From contig CANQCK010000001.1 of NCBI GenBank assembly GCA_947589185.1, positions 1 through 64,000 of the forward strand: a stretch of DNA of 64,000 bases, in the 5' to 3' direction. The position numbers and the translations under genes were made by a program. Below, piece by piece: positions 35,182 to 43,352 of the stretch. The DNA comes from an uncultured Clostridia bacterium (GTDB taxonomy: Bacteria > Bacillota > Clostridia > Oscillospirales > Ruminococcaceae). Numbering within the stretch: the stretch's first letter is position 1; every line of letters starts with the position of its first letter. A model generated the notes under the pieces. The model was not told the origin of the DNA and did no database searches. It saw only the letters and a program-made list of their open reading frames with translations.

Positions 35182-35202
35182 GAGGAAAAGCTCAATTTGA
35201 GC
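35181..35202 (+). promoter_or_regulatory. ribosome site and hairpin before spoIIIAB
   Basis: GGAGG (35181-35185) overlaps the spoIIIAA stop, then AAAA and hairpin GCTCA-ATT-TGAGC (35190-35202), with eleven bases to ATG 35214. It resembles the layout before scfB but with poorer spacing. Confidence 0.35.
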
Positions 35203-35213
35203 AAATTGCAACA

Positions 35214-35702
35214 ATGAAAATAATAGGAATAATGCTTGTTTTCTTATCATCTGCGTTTGCAGGGTTTTATATGTCGAAGAGATTTAAAAAGCGTATTCAG
35301 ATTTTAGAGGAGATCAATGAATTAATTATCAGTATAAAAATTATTATTGAGGCAGAGAGCCCGACAGTTGACGAGCTTTTTTATTCACTTTCCAATCAAA
35401 AAAAGCTTGATAATTTTTTTATACCAAAGACTGCTTTTTTATGTCCTGACTATAAAAGGCGAATTGCTTCAGAATGTAAAAGCAGCAGCTTCTTGAAAGA
35501 AGATGACAAGCAATTGTTTATAGGCTTTATAAATGAGCTCGGCACTGCATATATGGAAGGACAGATTTCAATTATAAACGGTTACATCAAGCAGTTTGAA
35601 AATAAAATTGCAAAACTCGTAAGTGAGCAAAACTCAAAATGCAGAATGTACAAATCATTTGGCGTTTTGGCAGGAGCTTTTATTTCAATAATTCTGTCAT
35701 AG
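35214..35702 (+). CDS. spoIIIAB: stage III sporulation protein AB
   Basis: A 162-residue protein of the SpoIIIAB family, related to T2SF/T4P inner-membrane proteins. It has an N-terminal helix MKIIGIMLVFLSSAFAGFYM, a helical cytosolic centre (FKKRIQILEEINELIISIK) and a C-terminal hydrophobic helix (GVLAGAFISIILS). It is the second gene of the operon and part of the channel base. Confidence 0.93.
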   Translation: MKIIGIMLVFLSSAFAGFYMSKRFKKRIQILEEINELIISIKIIIEAESPTVDELFYSLSNQKKLDNFFIPKTAFLCPDYKRRIASECKSSSFLKEDDKQLFIGFINELGTAYMEGQISIINGYIKQFENKIAKLVSEQNSKCRMYKSFGVLAGAFISIILS

Positions 35703-35728
35703 ATAAATACAAATAAACAGGAGAAGTT

Positions 35729-35923
35729 ATGGAAATTGATTTAGTTTTTAAAATAGCGGCGGTAGGTATTATTGTTGCGGTATTAAATCAGCTTTTAAAA
35801 CGAGCGGAGAGAGACGAACAGGCAATGATGGTAACGCTTGCGGGACTTATAATAGTTCTTGTGATCATAGTAAACCAAATTGCTTCATTGTTTGACACTA
35901 TAAAAGACGTCTTTGACTTATAA
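35729..35923 (+). CDS. spoIIIAC: stage III sporulation protein AC
   Basis: A 64-residue protein with two membrane helices (about 7-21 and 35-53), matching SpoIIIAC in size and position. CAGGAGAAG precedes ATG 35729. It lies between spoIIIAB and spoIIIAD in the channel operon. Confidence 0.94.
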   Translation: MEIDLVFKIAAVGIIVAVLNQLLKRAERDEQAMMVTLAGLIIVLVIIVNQIASLFDTIKDVFDL

Positions 35924-35949
35924 ATCTGAGACACAGACGGAGAAAACAG

Positions 35950-36336
35950 ATGAATGTTATTTCAGTAGCCGCACTTTGCATAATGGCGTCGATTATTTGC
36001 AAGGTGCTTGAAAGGGACAGTAAAGAAATATCAATACTTGTCGGCATATTTGTTGCAGGATATATTTTTCTAATGGCGGTAATAAGTTTTTCGGATATAT
36101 CAGATACCATTGATACCTTGTTTTCAAAAGCCAGTATAAGTGACGAATACATAGAAATTCTTTTTAAAGCGGTGGGGATAAGCTATATTACACAGCTTGG
36201 GTGTGACTGTTGCAGGGATTCAGGCGAAAATGCAATGTGTACAGGAGTTGAGCTATTCGGTAAAATAACTATTCTCCTGATCTCGCTTCCTATATATTCG
36301 TCTGTTATTTCGTTGATTGAAGAATTGTTAAATTGA
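35950..36336 (+). CDS. spoIIIAD: stage III sporulation protein AD
   Basis: A 128-residue membrane protein with several hydrophobic helices, the family sequence AVGISYITQLGCDCCRDSGENA near residues 75-97 and a C-terminal IEELLN. CGGAGAAAA precedes the ATG. Order and size match the spoIIIA operon. Confidence 0.95.
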   Translation: MNVISVAALCIMASIICKVLERDSKEISILVGIFVAGYIFLMAVISFSDISDTIDTLFSKASISDEYIEILFKAVGISYITQLGCDCCRDSGENAMCTGVELFGKITILLISLPIYSSVISLIEELLN

Positions 36337-36342
36337 GGATAT

Positions 36343-37488
36343 ATGAAAAAAATAATAGTTTTTGTTATTTTAATATTTGTGTTTTCCTGCATTAACTGCG
36401 TTTTAGTTTTTGCCGAAAATGAAACGACCGATGCAGAACAGGTCCAAAAAGAGATCACTCAGGAAATTGAACGAGGAATAACATCCGATACTCCAAGTGA
36501 AGCTGATGATTTTTTGGATAATAACGATATATCGCTTGACGATCCTGCTTCAGTATCAAAAGTTGGGGTAGGCGACTGGCTTGATTATCTTCTTGACCTT
36601 GTGACGGAGTTTTTATCCGGTCCGCTTAAGCTTTTGGGTGCTTTGCTGTTGGTTATTGTTTTTACTTCAGTTGTAGCAGGGGTCATAAGTGAGAATTCAA
36701 GCATGCTTAATATAATCAGTATAATCAGCGTGCTTTCCTGCACTGCAATTCTCTTTGAAACAATAAATAAATGCGTTGATTCAGTAAGCAATACGATTTC
36801 TAATTTGTCTATGTTTATAGTGTCTTATGTTCCTATATTTTCAAGCGTTGCCGCTGCCTGCGGTAATGCATCAAGCGGTGCGTCATACTACATAGTGGTT
36901 CTGTTTTTGTGCGAGATAATAACTTTTATAATTGATTATATATTAGTTCCGTTTGTTAGCTTCAGTCTTGCGTCTTCTATTGTTGAATCTATAAACCCAA
37001 ATTTGTCTGTAAACGGCTTTTCAAGAGGTCTATTGAGCGTTGCTCGTTGGATATTAGGTCTTACTGCAACAATTTTCATAGGAGTAATCTCAATTCAAGG
37101 CATTATTGGTACTTCGGTAGATACTATAGGAGTAAAAGCGGCAAAGTATGCGGCATCGAGTATGATACCTGTTGTGGGCGGAGCAATGTCAGATGCTTAT
37201 TCAACAATTATGGGAAGCCTGTCTCTGATAAAAAACAGCGTTGGTGTGCTGGGGATTATAATTATACTTGTTACGGCGTTAAAGCCTGTAGTTATGGTTT
37301 TGTGTCTTAAATTTTCGGTATGGCTGTCATCGGTTATTGCTGCTTTTTTTGAGCATAATAGAATTTGCTCGCTTCTTAGAGGAATTAACAACGTTTTATC
37401 TATACTTCTTGGAGTTGTAGCCTGTTTTACTTTAATTTTTATTATATCTACGGCAGTGGTAATGCTTCTTAGCTTTAATATGGTCTGA
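36343..37488 (+). CDS. spoIIIAE: stage III sporulation protein AE
   Basis: A 381-residue polytopic membrane protein with an N-terminal signal-like helix, a short acidic region and about seven helices, matching SpoIIIAE. It begins six bases after the spoIIIAD stop behind GAGGA. Conserved parts include LLVIVFTSVVAGVI and MIPVVGGAMSDAYSTIMGS. It forms the inner-membrane platform of the channel. Confidence 0.95.
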   Translation: MKKIIVFVILIFVFSCINCVLVFAENETTDAEQVQKEITQEIERGITSDTPSEADDFLDNNDISLDDPASVSKVGVGDWLDYLLDLVTEFLSGPLKLLGALLLVIVFTSVVAGVISENSSMLNIISIISVLSCTAILFETINKCVDSVSNTISNLSMFIVSYVPIFSSVAAACGNASSGASYYIVVLFLCEIITFIIDYILVPFVSFSLASSIVESINPNLSVNGFSRGLLSVARWILGLTATIFIGVISIQGIIGTSVDTIGVKAAKYAASSMIPVVGGAMSDAYSTIMGSLSLIKNSVGVLGIIIILVTALKPVVMVLCLKFSVWLSSVIAAFFEHNRICSLLRGINNVLSILLGVVACFTLIFIISTAVVMLLSFNMV

Positions 37489-37519
37489 CAGTAAACCTTC
37501 AACAAGGAAGTGATAAATA

Positions 37520-38008
37520 ATGGAACTTATAAAAAGTGTAACTGCAGCATTTTGCTTTGTCGGATTGGCGGCAACTATATGTGATTATATTTCACCAAGC
37601 GAGAGTTTCAGGCTGAATATCAAGCAGATTTTAGCACTGATACTAATTATTGCTATGCTTACTCCTTTTTTAGGGTCTGATCTAGAGCTGAGAATACCCG
37701 AATTAAATGAGATAACCGACTTAAAAGAGTACAATGAACTTAATGAAAGCGTAAGCAAATCTTATGAAAAAATTTTGATAAAGAATCTTGAAAAAAGGGT
37801 TCTGGAAAGACTTCAGACCGTAGATGAAAATATAAAAAAAGTTGTCATACAAGCTGATGCATATGAATATAATTCAATAGAAGTTAAAAAAACAGAGATT
37901 TATATAAAAGCAAAAGAAATTTCAGAGGAGAAAAAAGAAAAAATTGAAGAAGAACTGAAAAATAACATTGGAGAATCAAAAGTTGAATTCTATGAATATC
38001 AAGAATAA
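37520..38008 (+). CDS. spoIIIAF: stage III sporulation protein AF
   Basis: A 162-residue protein with two N-terminal membrane helices (about 8-22 and 34-52) and a soluble C-terminal ring-building domain with charged alternating sequence. AAGGAAGTG precedes ATG 37520. Its end overlaps the start of spoIIIAG. Confidence 0.92.
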   Translation: MELIKSVTAAFCFVGLAATICDYISPSESFRLNIKQILALILIIAMLTPFLGSDLELRIPELNEITDLKEYNELNESVSKSYEKILIKNLEKRVLERLQTVDENIKKVVIQADAYEYNSIEVKKTEIYIKAKEISEEKKEKIEEELKNNIGESKVEFYEYQE

Positions 38009-38558
38009 ATTATCATTTAAAAAAATTACAGATATATTTGCAAAAAAAACCGGACTTTCAGGTAAAGTATTGATCATAGTAATTATAGGGATACTGGGGC
38101 TTTTACTGATAGTTTTATCTGAAATTTTCCCAAGCGGTAAGGTTGAAAAAGGTAAAGATATTGCAAACACAATGGATAATACTTCATATTCTGAGGGCTT
38201 TAAACAGCGAACAGAAAAGGAGCTAAGGGAAATAATCGGTAAAATCGACGGAGTGGGCGAGGTATCTTTAATGATAACATTAGACGGAACAACTGAATAT
38301 GTATATGCCGAAGATGTTGATACTGAAACTGATGAAGAGAACGATAGTAAAAGCAACAAGTATAAAAATGAAGTTATTATTGTAGATTCTGACGGCGGGG
38401 AAAAGGCTCTTATTAAAAAGATAGTCGAGCCTAAGGTAAAGGGAGTAGTTATCGTCTGCTCGGGAGGGGGGAAAACAGAAATAAAAGAACGGGTCACTAA
38501 AGCTGTTTCATCGGCTTTAAATATATCAACAAACAATATCTGTGTTGAAAAAGGTTAA
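37992..38558 (+). CDS. spoIIIAG: stage III sporulation protein AG
   Basis: A protein of 188 residues from ATG 37992, with one membrane helix (about 24-46) and a RBM-type domain (LREIIGKIDGVGEVSLMITL) that builds the large ring of the channel. It overlaps spoIIIAF by 17 bases. A TTG at 37983 nine bases after GGAG is an alternative start, and the frame opens at TTG 37968. Confidence 0.93.
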   Translation: MNIKNKLSFKKITDIFAKKTGLSGKVLIIVIIGILGLLLIVLSEIFPSGKVEKGKDIANTMDNTSYSEGFKQRTEKELREIIGKIDGVGEVSLMITLDGTTEYVYAEDVDTETDEENDSKSNKYKNEVIIVDSDGGEKALIKKIVEPKVKGVVIVCSGGGKTEIKERVTKAVSSALNISTNNICVEKG

Positions 38559-38574
38559 ATGTGGAGGAGATATT

Positions 38575-39114
38575 ATGAAAATTCCAAATTTTATTGTGGG
38601 AAAGAAACAAATTATTCTTGCCAGCTTGACATTGTTTCTGGGACTGGCTATCTATGTTAATTATGCTATGAATACCGGTGATAACGGAATTAAAACTACA
38701 AAAGTCGTAAATGCAAAGTCATCGAATTACGGTGTAGCTGATTTTGTTAACGAAACAAATGATGAAGACGATTACTTTGCACAGGCAAGGTTAGACAGAA
38801 TGACCTCACGAGATGAAGCGGCTCAGACGCTGGAGACGATTATGAGCGGCGGCGACTCGACCGATGAGGAAAAAGAGGTTGCCTCTGAGAAAGCAGTGTC
38901 TTTATCTCAGCTTATAGAATCGGAAAGTAAGGTTGAAAACCTTATAAAAGCAGCAGGATATGAGGACTGCGTGGTTTATCTTGACGGAACAAGTGCTAAT
39001 ATAGTTGTTAAATCTGACGGCTTAAAAACTGCACAAGCTGCACAGATAAAGGATATATTACTCGGTGAAGTTGACGTTTTAAATGAAAACATAAAAATTT
39101 TTGATGTAAAATAG
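38575..39114 (+). CDS. spoIIIAH: stage III sporulation protein AH
   Basis: A 179-residue protein with a single membrane helix (about 11-32) and a YscJ/FliF-like C-terminal domain (ENLIKAAGYEDCVVYLDG) that contacts SpoIIQ in the forespore. ATG 38575 is set by GGAGGAG; the longer frame from 38542 overlaps spoIIIAG. It ends the eight-gene operon. Confidence 0.95.
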   Translation: MKIPNFIVGKKQIILASLTLFLGLAIYVNYAMNTGDNGIKTTKVVNAKSSNYGVADFVNETNDEDDYFAQARLDRMTSRDEAAQTLETIMSGGDSTDEEKEVASEKAVSLSQLIESESKVENLIKAAGYEDCVVYLDGTSANIVVKSDGLKTAQAAQIKDILLGEVDVLNENIKIFDVK

Positions 39115-39143
39115 TTGTGTTAATTCCTTTTTAATGGTATAAT
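39115..39143 (+). promoter_or_regulatory. promoter of Asp23/nusB operon
   Basis: TTGTGT (39115-39120), starting right after the spoIIIAH stop, 17 bases, TATAAT (39138-39143), with TG at 39135 as extended -10. Confidence 0.8.
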
Positions 39144-39184
39144 AGCTTTAGCTATATGTTCACCGTTAAAGGGAGGGACAATTT

Positions 39185-39535
39185 ATGATGTTCAAAAATG
39201 AAAAAGTTGACGGTCAGCTTAAAGTAAGCAAGGATGTTATATTCACCATAACTAAGAATGCCGTACTTGATATTGACGGTGTTTGTTCTATAGCGAACGC
39301 TAAGAAGAAGATGTTAAAAGGTATGTTTGTATCTAATACGGATTTTGATTCAATAAATATAGATTTTGTAAACGATACAGCTGTAATTTCAGTTTTTCTC
39401 CTTGTAGATCCCGGTGCAAAGGTAAAATCAGTTGCCGAACAGGTACAGAATAGGGTTAAAAATGAAGTTCAGTCTATGACTGGTATAACTGTTTCAAAAG
39501 TCAATGTAACTATCTCAGATGTAAAATACAATTAA
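39185..39535 (+). CDS. Asp23/Gls24 envelope-stress protein
   Basis: This 116-residue protein matches the Asp23/Gls24 family: VSKDVIFTITKNAVLDIDGV, VSVFLLVDPGAKV-like sequence ISVFLLVDPGAK, and VAEQVQNRVKNEVQSMTG. These proteins sit at the membrane and take part in wall stress responses. GGGAGGGAC precedes ATG 39185. It stands between the promoter and nusB, a usual neighbour. Confidence 0.92.
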   Translation: MMFKNEKVDGQLKVSKDVIFTITKNAVLDIDGVCSIANAKKKMLKGMFVSNTDFDSINIDFVNDTAVISVFLLVDPGAKVKSVAEQVQNRVKNEVQSMTGITVSKVNVTISDVKYN

Positions 39536-39599
39536 TTCATTTTGCCTCATTATCTAAATGATATTGGGGCTGATGCTGTTTAATAAGGGAAGTGTTTAA

Positions 39600-40016
39600 G
39601 TGAAGCTGTCGAGAAGAAAAATAAGAGAATCGGCGTTTTTGATTATTTATGAGAGATCCTTTGGCAATTATGAGCTGGACGAGTTATTTGAATTGGCAAG
39701 GGAGTCTGAAAATATACAGATAAATGACGATGTTATAAAAACGGTTAGAGGTGTTTTTGAACATTTAGAGGAGTTAGACAATATAATTTCGCAGTTCAGC
39801 GAAAAAAGAAGTCTGGAGCGTATCCCAAAGATTAATTTGTCGATACTCAGGCTCGCAATTTATGAAGCTAAATATTCAGAAAATGTACCTGTAAACGTTG
39901 CGATTTCAGAGGCTGTTGCAATTGCAGAAAAGTATGCTTTTGAAACAGATGCAAAATTCATAAACGGTGCTTTGGGGGCTTTTTCAAGAAGCGAAAGGAA
40001 TTCATCAGATGCTTAA
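39600..40016 (+). CDS. nusB: transcription antitermination factor NusB
   Basis: A 138-residue all-helical NusB, with RRKIRESAFLIIYE at the N-terminus, LERIPKINLSILRLAIYE and VPVNVAISEAVAIAEKYA. It binds boxA RNA with NusE in rRNA antitermination. The start is GTG 39600 after AGGGAAG. It overlaps the start of the TsaD-like gene by eight bases. Confidence 0.96.
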   Translation: MKLSRRKIRESAFLIIYERSFGNYELDELFELARESENIQINDDVIKTVRGVFEHLEELDNIISQFSEKRSLERIPKINLSILRLAIYEAKYSENVPVNVAISEAVAIAEKYAFETDAKFINGALGAFSRSERNSSDA

Positions 40017-40965
40017 TGTACTAGGCATTGATACAAGTAACTACACTACCTCTGTATCTTTGATTGACACTGAAAATATGGAAGTATATCAATCAAAGAT
40101 AATGCTTCCCGTAAAAAGCGGCGAGGTGGGTATAAGACAATCTGACGCTGTGTTTCATCATACTAAACAGTTACCTATTGTTATTTCCGAATTATTAAAA
40201 AAAGTAAACGATAATGGTTATGATATAAAGGCAGTCGGCGTATCAAAAAGTCCCAGACTTGTCAAAGGCTCTTATATGCCGTGCTTTTTGGTCGGAGAGG
40301 GCTTTGCTGAAAGCTATAGTAAGCTTTGCGGTATTGATTTATATAAAACCTCGCATCAGGTAGGGCATATACTTGCTGCTCTATTTTCGGCAGATAGATT
40401 GGATTTAATTAAAAATAAGGAATACTTTATAGCTTTTCATATAAGCGGAGGTACAACCGACTGTCTGCTCTGTAAGCCATCTAAGCAAGATGTGTTTAGC
40501 ATAACTCAGATTGGAACATCACTCGATTTAAAGGCTGGGCAGGCAATTGACAGAATTGGTGTTAAGCTGGGATTTGATTTTCCCTGCGGTGCCGAACTTG
40601 AAAAAGCAGCTTTGCTGAGTGAAAAATCTTATAGTCCAAAGCCCGCACTTAAAGACAATAATTGCTGTCTGTCAGGATTACAAAACATATGCGAAAAAAT
40701 GATTGAAGACGGCGAACAGCCCTGCGATATTGCAAATTTTTGTCTTACTTACATAAGCAACACGATTATTGCTATGTCAAAAAGGGCAAGGGAAACATAT
40801 ACGAACGTTCCAATAGTATTTGCAGGCGGAGTGATGTCTGATAAAATTATTAAGGAAAAAATTTCGTCAGAACTTGGCAATGTATATTTTTCACAGCCTG
40901 AGTTTTCCTGCGATAACGCGGTCGGTACCGCATTATTTGCGGCAATAAAGAAGGAATTGATTTAA
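40009..40965 (+). CDS. TsaD-like (peptidase M22 family) paralogue
   Basis: A 318-residue protein of the TsaD/Kae1 family. It has NVLGIDTSNYTTSVSLID at the N-terminus, His116 and His120 in TSHQVGHILA (the HxxxH metal site), FHISGGTTD and near the C-terminus SCDNAVGTA with the third metal ligand. It differs from true TsaD in the PGL/GSL loop and AGGVMSD in place of the usual GGVAAN. It is common next to nusB and xseA in Clostridia, so a true tsaD is likely elsewhere. ATG 40009 follows GAAAGGA and overlaps nusB. The function is not known. Confidence 0.85.
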   Translation: MLNVLGIDTSNYTTSVSLIDTENMEVYQSKIMLPVKSGEVGIRQSDAVFHHTKQLPIVISELLKKVNDNGYDIKAVGVSKSPRLVKGSYMPCFLVGEGFAESYSKLCGIDLYKTSHQVGHILAALFSADRLDLIKNKEYFIAFHISGGTTDCLLCKPSKQDVFSITQIGTSLDLKAGQAIDRIGVKLGFDFPCGAELEKAALLSEKSYSPKPALKDNNCCLSGLQNICEKMIEDGEQPCDIANFCLTYISNTIIAMSKRARETYTNVPIVFAGGVMSDKIIKEKISSELGNVYFSQPEFSCDNAVGTALFAAIKKELI

Positions 40966-42161
40966 TGAGTGCTATTTTGACTGTTTCACAAATTAACAGA
41001 TATTTAGCTAGCAAGATACGAGGCGATATTAAGCTGAAGGGTATTGCAATAAAGGGAGAAATATCAAATCTGAATACGAGTTACTCGTCGGGGCATTTTT
41101 ACTTTACTTTAAGAGACGAAAGCAGTGCTATCAAGGCAATTATGTTTTCAAATGCGGCAAAAAATCTAAAAATTGAATTAAAAAACGGGCTCAATGTTAT
41201 GGCACTGGGAAATATAGATTGCTATGAACGAGACGGAATATACCAGATAATTGTTACAGATATACAGCCAATCGGCGTCGGAGCCGTTAAGGAATCGCTA
41301 GACAAGCTGAAAATGAGACTTAAAGATAAAGGTTACTTTAACACTGAATTAAAAAAAGAAATTCCTTATGCACCTAAGACTATCGGTGTTGTAACTTCAA
41401 TAACGGGAGCGGCGTTGCAGGATATACTTAATATTCTCAAAAGACGTTACCCCATATGCAGAGTTTTGGTTTTTCCGACGTTAGTTCAGGGAACTGACGC
41501 TAAGGGTAATATAGCAAATGCACTTATGACGGCAGATTCTATGAAAGTTGATACGATAATTCTTGCAAGGGGCGGAGGCTCTGCGGAGGATCTATCGGTA
41601 TTTAATGAAGAAAAGGTCGCAGATGCGATTTTCAGTGTTAAAACGCCCGTTATTTCTGCTGTAGGGCATGAAACGGATATAACTATTGCAGACTTAGTTG
41701 CCGATTTGCGTGCACCTACGCCGTCTGCCGCTGCGGAACTGGCGTCGCCTGATATATCTGTTTTTTACTCGCTTGTTGACAGCTTAAAAGTTAAAATGAA
41801 AGAGACTATTGAGAATAGAATTTCCGACTTTAAAGTTAAGCTGAAATTTGCATCTGACAGGCTTCATTCAGCCTCGCCCGAGAACAGATTGGAAATAGGC
41901 GAAGTGAAGTTTAAAAATGCTGAACAGCGTTTGAGAAATTCGATCAATAATATAATAAAAAAGAATACTGCCAGTTTAAGTAATTCTGCATCGCTGCTTG
42001 ACTCTTACAGTCCGCTTAAGGTGTTAGGCAGAGGTTATTCGCTTACGCTAAAGGGGAAAAGAGTAATTTCAAGGGCTGATGATGTATCAATAGGTGATAT
42101 GGTTGAGGTCAAGTTCTCGGATTCTTCAATCAATGCTGAAGTTAAGGTTATTAATCATTGA
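40965..42161 (+). CDS. xseA: exodeoxyribonuclease VII large subunit
   Basis: A 398-residue protein with the N-terminal OB fold (LTVSQINRYLASKI, GEISNLNTSYSSGHFYFTL), the catalytic core with RGGGSAEDLSVFNEE and AVGHETDITIADLVADLRAP, and a coiled-coil C-terminal part. With XseB it degrades single-stranded DNA in repair. It overlaps the TsaD-like gene by one base (TAATG). Confidence 0.97.
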   Translation: MSAILTVSQINRYLASKIRGDIKLKGIAIKGEISNLNTSYSSGHFYFTLRDESSAIKAIMFSNAAKNLKIELKNGLNVMALGNIDCYERDGIYQIIVTDIQPIGVGAVKESLDKLKMRLKDKGYFNTELKKEIPYAPKTIGVVTSITGAALQDILNILKRRYPICRVLVFPTLVQGTDAKGNIANALMTADSMKVDTIILARGGGSAEDLSVFNEEKVADAIFSVKTPVISAVGHETDITIADLVADLRAPTPSAAAELASPDISVFYSLVDSLKVKMKETIENRISDFKVKLKFASDRLHSASPENRLEIGEVKFKNAEQRLRNSINNIIKKNTASLSNSASLLDSYSPLKVLGRGYSLTLKGKRVISRADDVSIGDMVEVKFSDSSINAEVKVINH

Positions 42162-42174
42162 GGAGTTGTTGTAA

Positions 42175-42360
42175 ATGACATTTGAAGAGACATTGGATAA
42201 GCTTAATGTAATTGTTTCAGAGCTTGAATCGGGTAATTTATCATTGGAGGAGTCTCTTGACAAGTTTAAAGAAGGCATTGCACTTTCAGGAGAGTGCAAA
42301 AAAAAGCTTGAAGAAGCAAAGCTTGCAGTTGAGACTGTTGACGAGAATTTTACAGATTAG
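42175..42360 (+). CDS. xseB: exodeoxyribonuclease VII small subunit
   Basis: A 61-residue helical protein with the XseB signature FEETLDKLNVIVSELESGNL, split as FEETLDKLNVIV and SELESGNLSLEESLDKF. It follows xseA by 13 bases. A GAGGAG-like site and hairpin that may act on ispA overlap its stop. Confidence 0.96.
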   Translation: MTFEETLDKLNVIVSELESGNLSLEESLDKFKEGIALSGECKKKLEEAKLAVETVDENFTD

Positions 42361-42390
42361 GAGGACTGCTCGCAATAGAGCAAGGTGATA
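42359..42390 (+). promoter_or_regulatory. ribosome site with hairpin before ispA
   Basis: AGGAGG overlapping the xseB stop is followed by hairpin TGCTC-GCAATA-GAGCA (42367-42382), then GTG at 42385 and ATG at 42394. Folding would bring the upstream GGAGG close to the GTG; a second ribosome site AAGGTGA serves ATG 42394. Confidence 0.4.
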
Positions 42391-42393
42391 AAA

Positions 42394-43290
42394 ATGCAGG
42401 AGATTTATGCCGCACAAATTCAGAAATATCAGGAAAAGATAAAAAGCACTCTTCATAGCTTTACAAAGCAAAAGGAATTTTACAAAAAAGAAGTTATGCA
42501 GGCTATGGAGTATTCAATTCTTAGTCCCGGCAAGAGGATAAGACCTATCTTAGCAATTGAGTTTTGCAAGATGTGCGGAGGGGATTATGAGAACTTTTAT
42601 AAAATTGTCTGTTGTATAGAACTTATACACTGTTTTTCGCTTATTCACGATGATTTACCATGTATGGATAATGATGATTTTCGGCGGGGAATGTTGTCTT
42701 GCCATAAAAAATTCGGCGAAGCTGAAGCCCTTCTGGCAGGTGACGCTTTAAATACACTTCCTTTTGAGATAATTGCAAATGAATATTATAATGGAAAAAT
42801 TTCCGCAGAAATTGCCGTTAAGTTAGTTGGTGAAATTTCTAACGCAGCTGGAATAAACGGAATGATAGGCGGACAGGCATTCGATATGTATTCACTCAAG
42901 ATGAAGCATTTTGATGTTCAAAATCTTAATCTTTTGCATGAGCTTAAAACGTGCAGACTTTTAGAGTCTGCCTGTGCAATGGGATGTATTTTGGCGAATG
43001 CTGATGATAAAACCATTGAAGAAGCAAAAGCTTTCGGTAAGAGACTTGGTTATGCTTTTCAGATTGTTGATGATATTCTTGACGTAGAGGGCAGCTTTGA
43101 TGAATTAGGCAAGCCTATAGGCAGCGATAAAGAAAACGGAAAGATAACTTACGTTTCTATGGTAGGTCTAGATAAAGCAAAAGAAGCGGCACGTCATCAG
43201 ACTTTAGAGGCTCTGGATATTCTTGAAGGATTTGATAATAACGAGCTTATGGTTGATTTGACTATGGACCTATTGAATAGAAAAAAATAG
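42394..43290 (+). CDS. ispA: polyprenyl diphosphate synthase (farnesyl-type)
   Basis: A 298-residue isoprenyl synthase from ATG 42394 (GTG 42385 would add three residues). The first Asp-rich motif HDDLPCMDNDD has Asp86, Asp87 and Asp92; the second is FQIVDDILDVEG. Bulky residues before the first motif and total length match geranyl/farnesyl diphosphate synthases next to xseB and dxs. It elongates IPP and DMAPP for undecaprenyl and quinone precursors. ispF at 10851 and dxs downstream supply its substrates. Confidence 0.95.
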   Translation: MQEIYAAQIQKYQEKIKSTLHSFTKQKEFYKKEVMQAMEYSILSPGKRIRPILAIEFCKMCGGDYENFYKIVCCIELIHCFSLIHDDLPCMDNDDFRRGMLSCHKKFGEAEALLAGDALNTLPFEIIANEYYNGKISAEIAVKLVGEISNAAGINGMIGGQAFDMYSLKMKHFDVQNLNLLHELKTCRLLESACAMGCILANADDKTIEEAKAFGKRLGYAFQIVDDILDVEGSFDELGKPIGSDKENGKITYVSMVGLDKAKEAARHQTLEALDILEGFDNNELMVDLTMDLLNRKK

Positions 43291-43293
43291 AAC

Positions 43294-43327
43294 ACAGTTT
43301 ATATTTGATAAAACTGTATTACTTTTT
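43294..43327 (+). terminator. possible weak hairpin between ispA and dxs
   Basis: ACAGTTT (43294-43300) pairs with AAACTGT (43311-43317) around a 10-base loop, and six T follow after a short gap. It could be a leaky terminator. Confidence 0.3.
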
Positions 43328-43352
43328 TGGAATAAATTTAGAAGTGTGAGAA

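Noticed and set aside
37976-38536. Minus-strand frame of 186 codons across spoIIIAG
   Set aside because: Antisense shadow of a well-supported sporulation gene.
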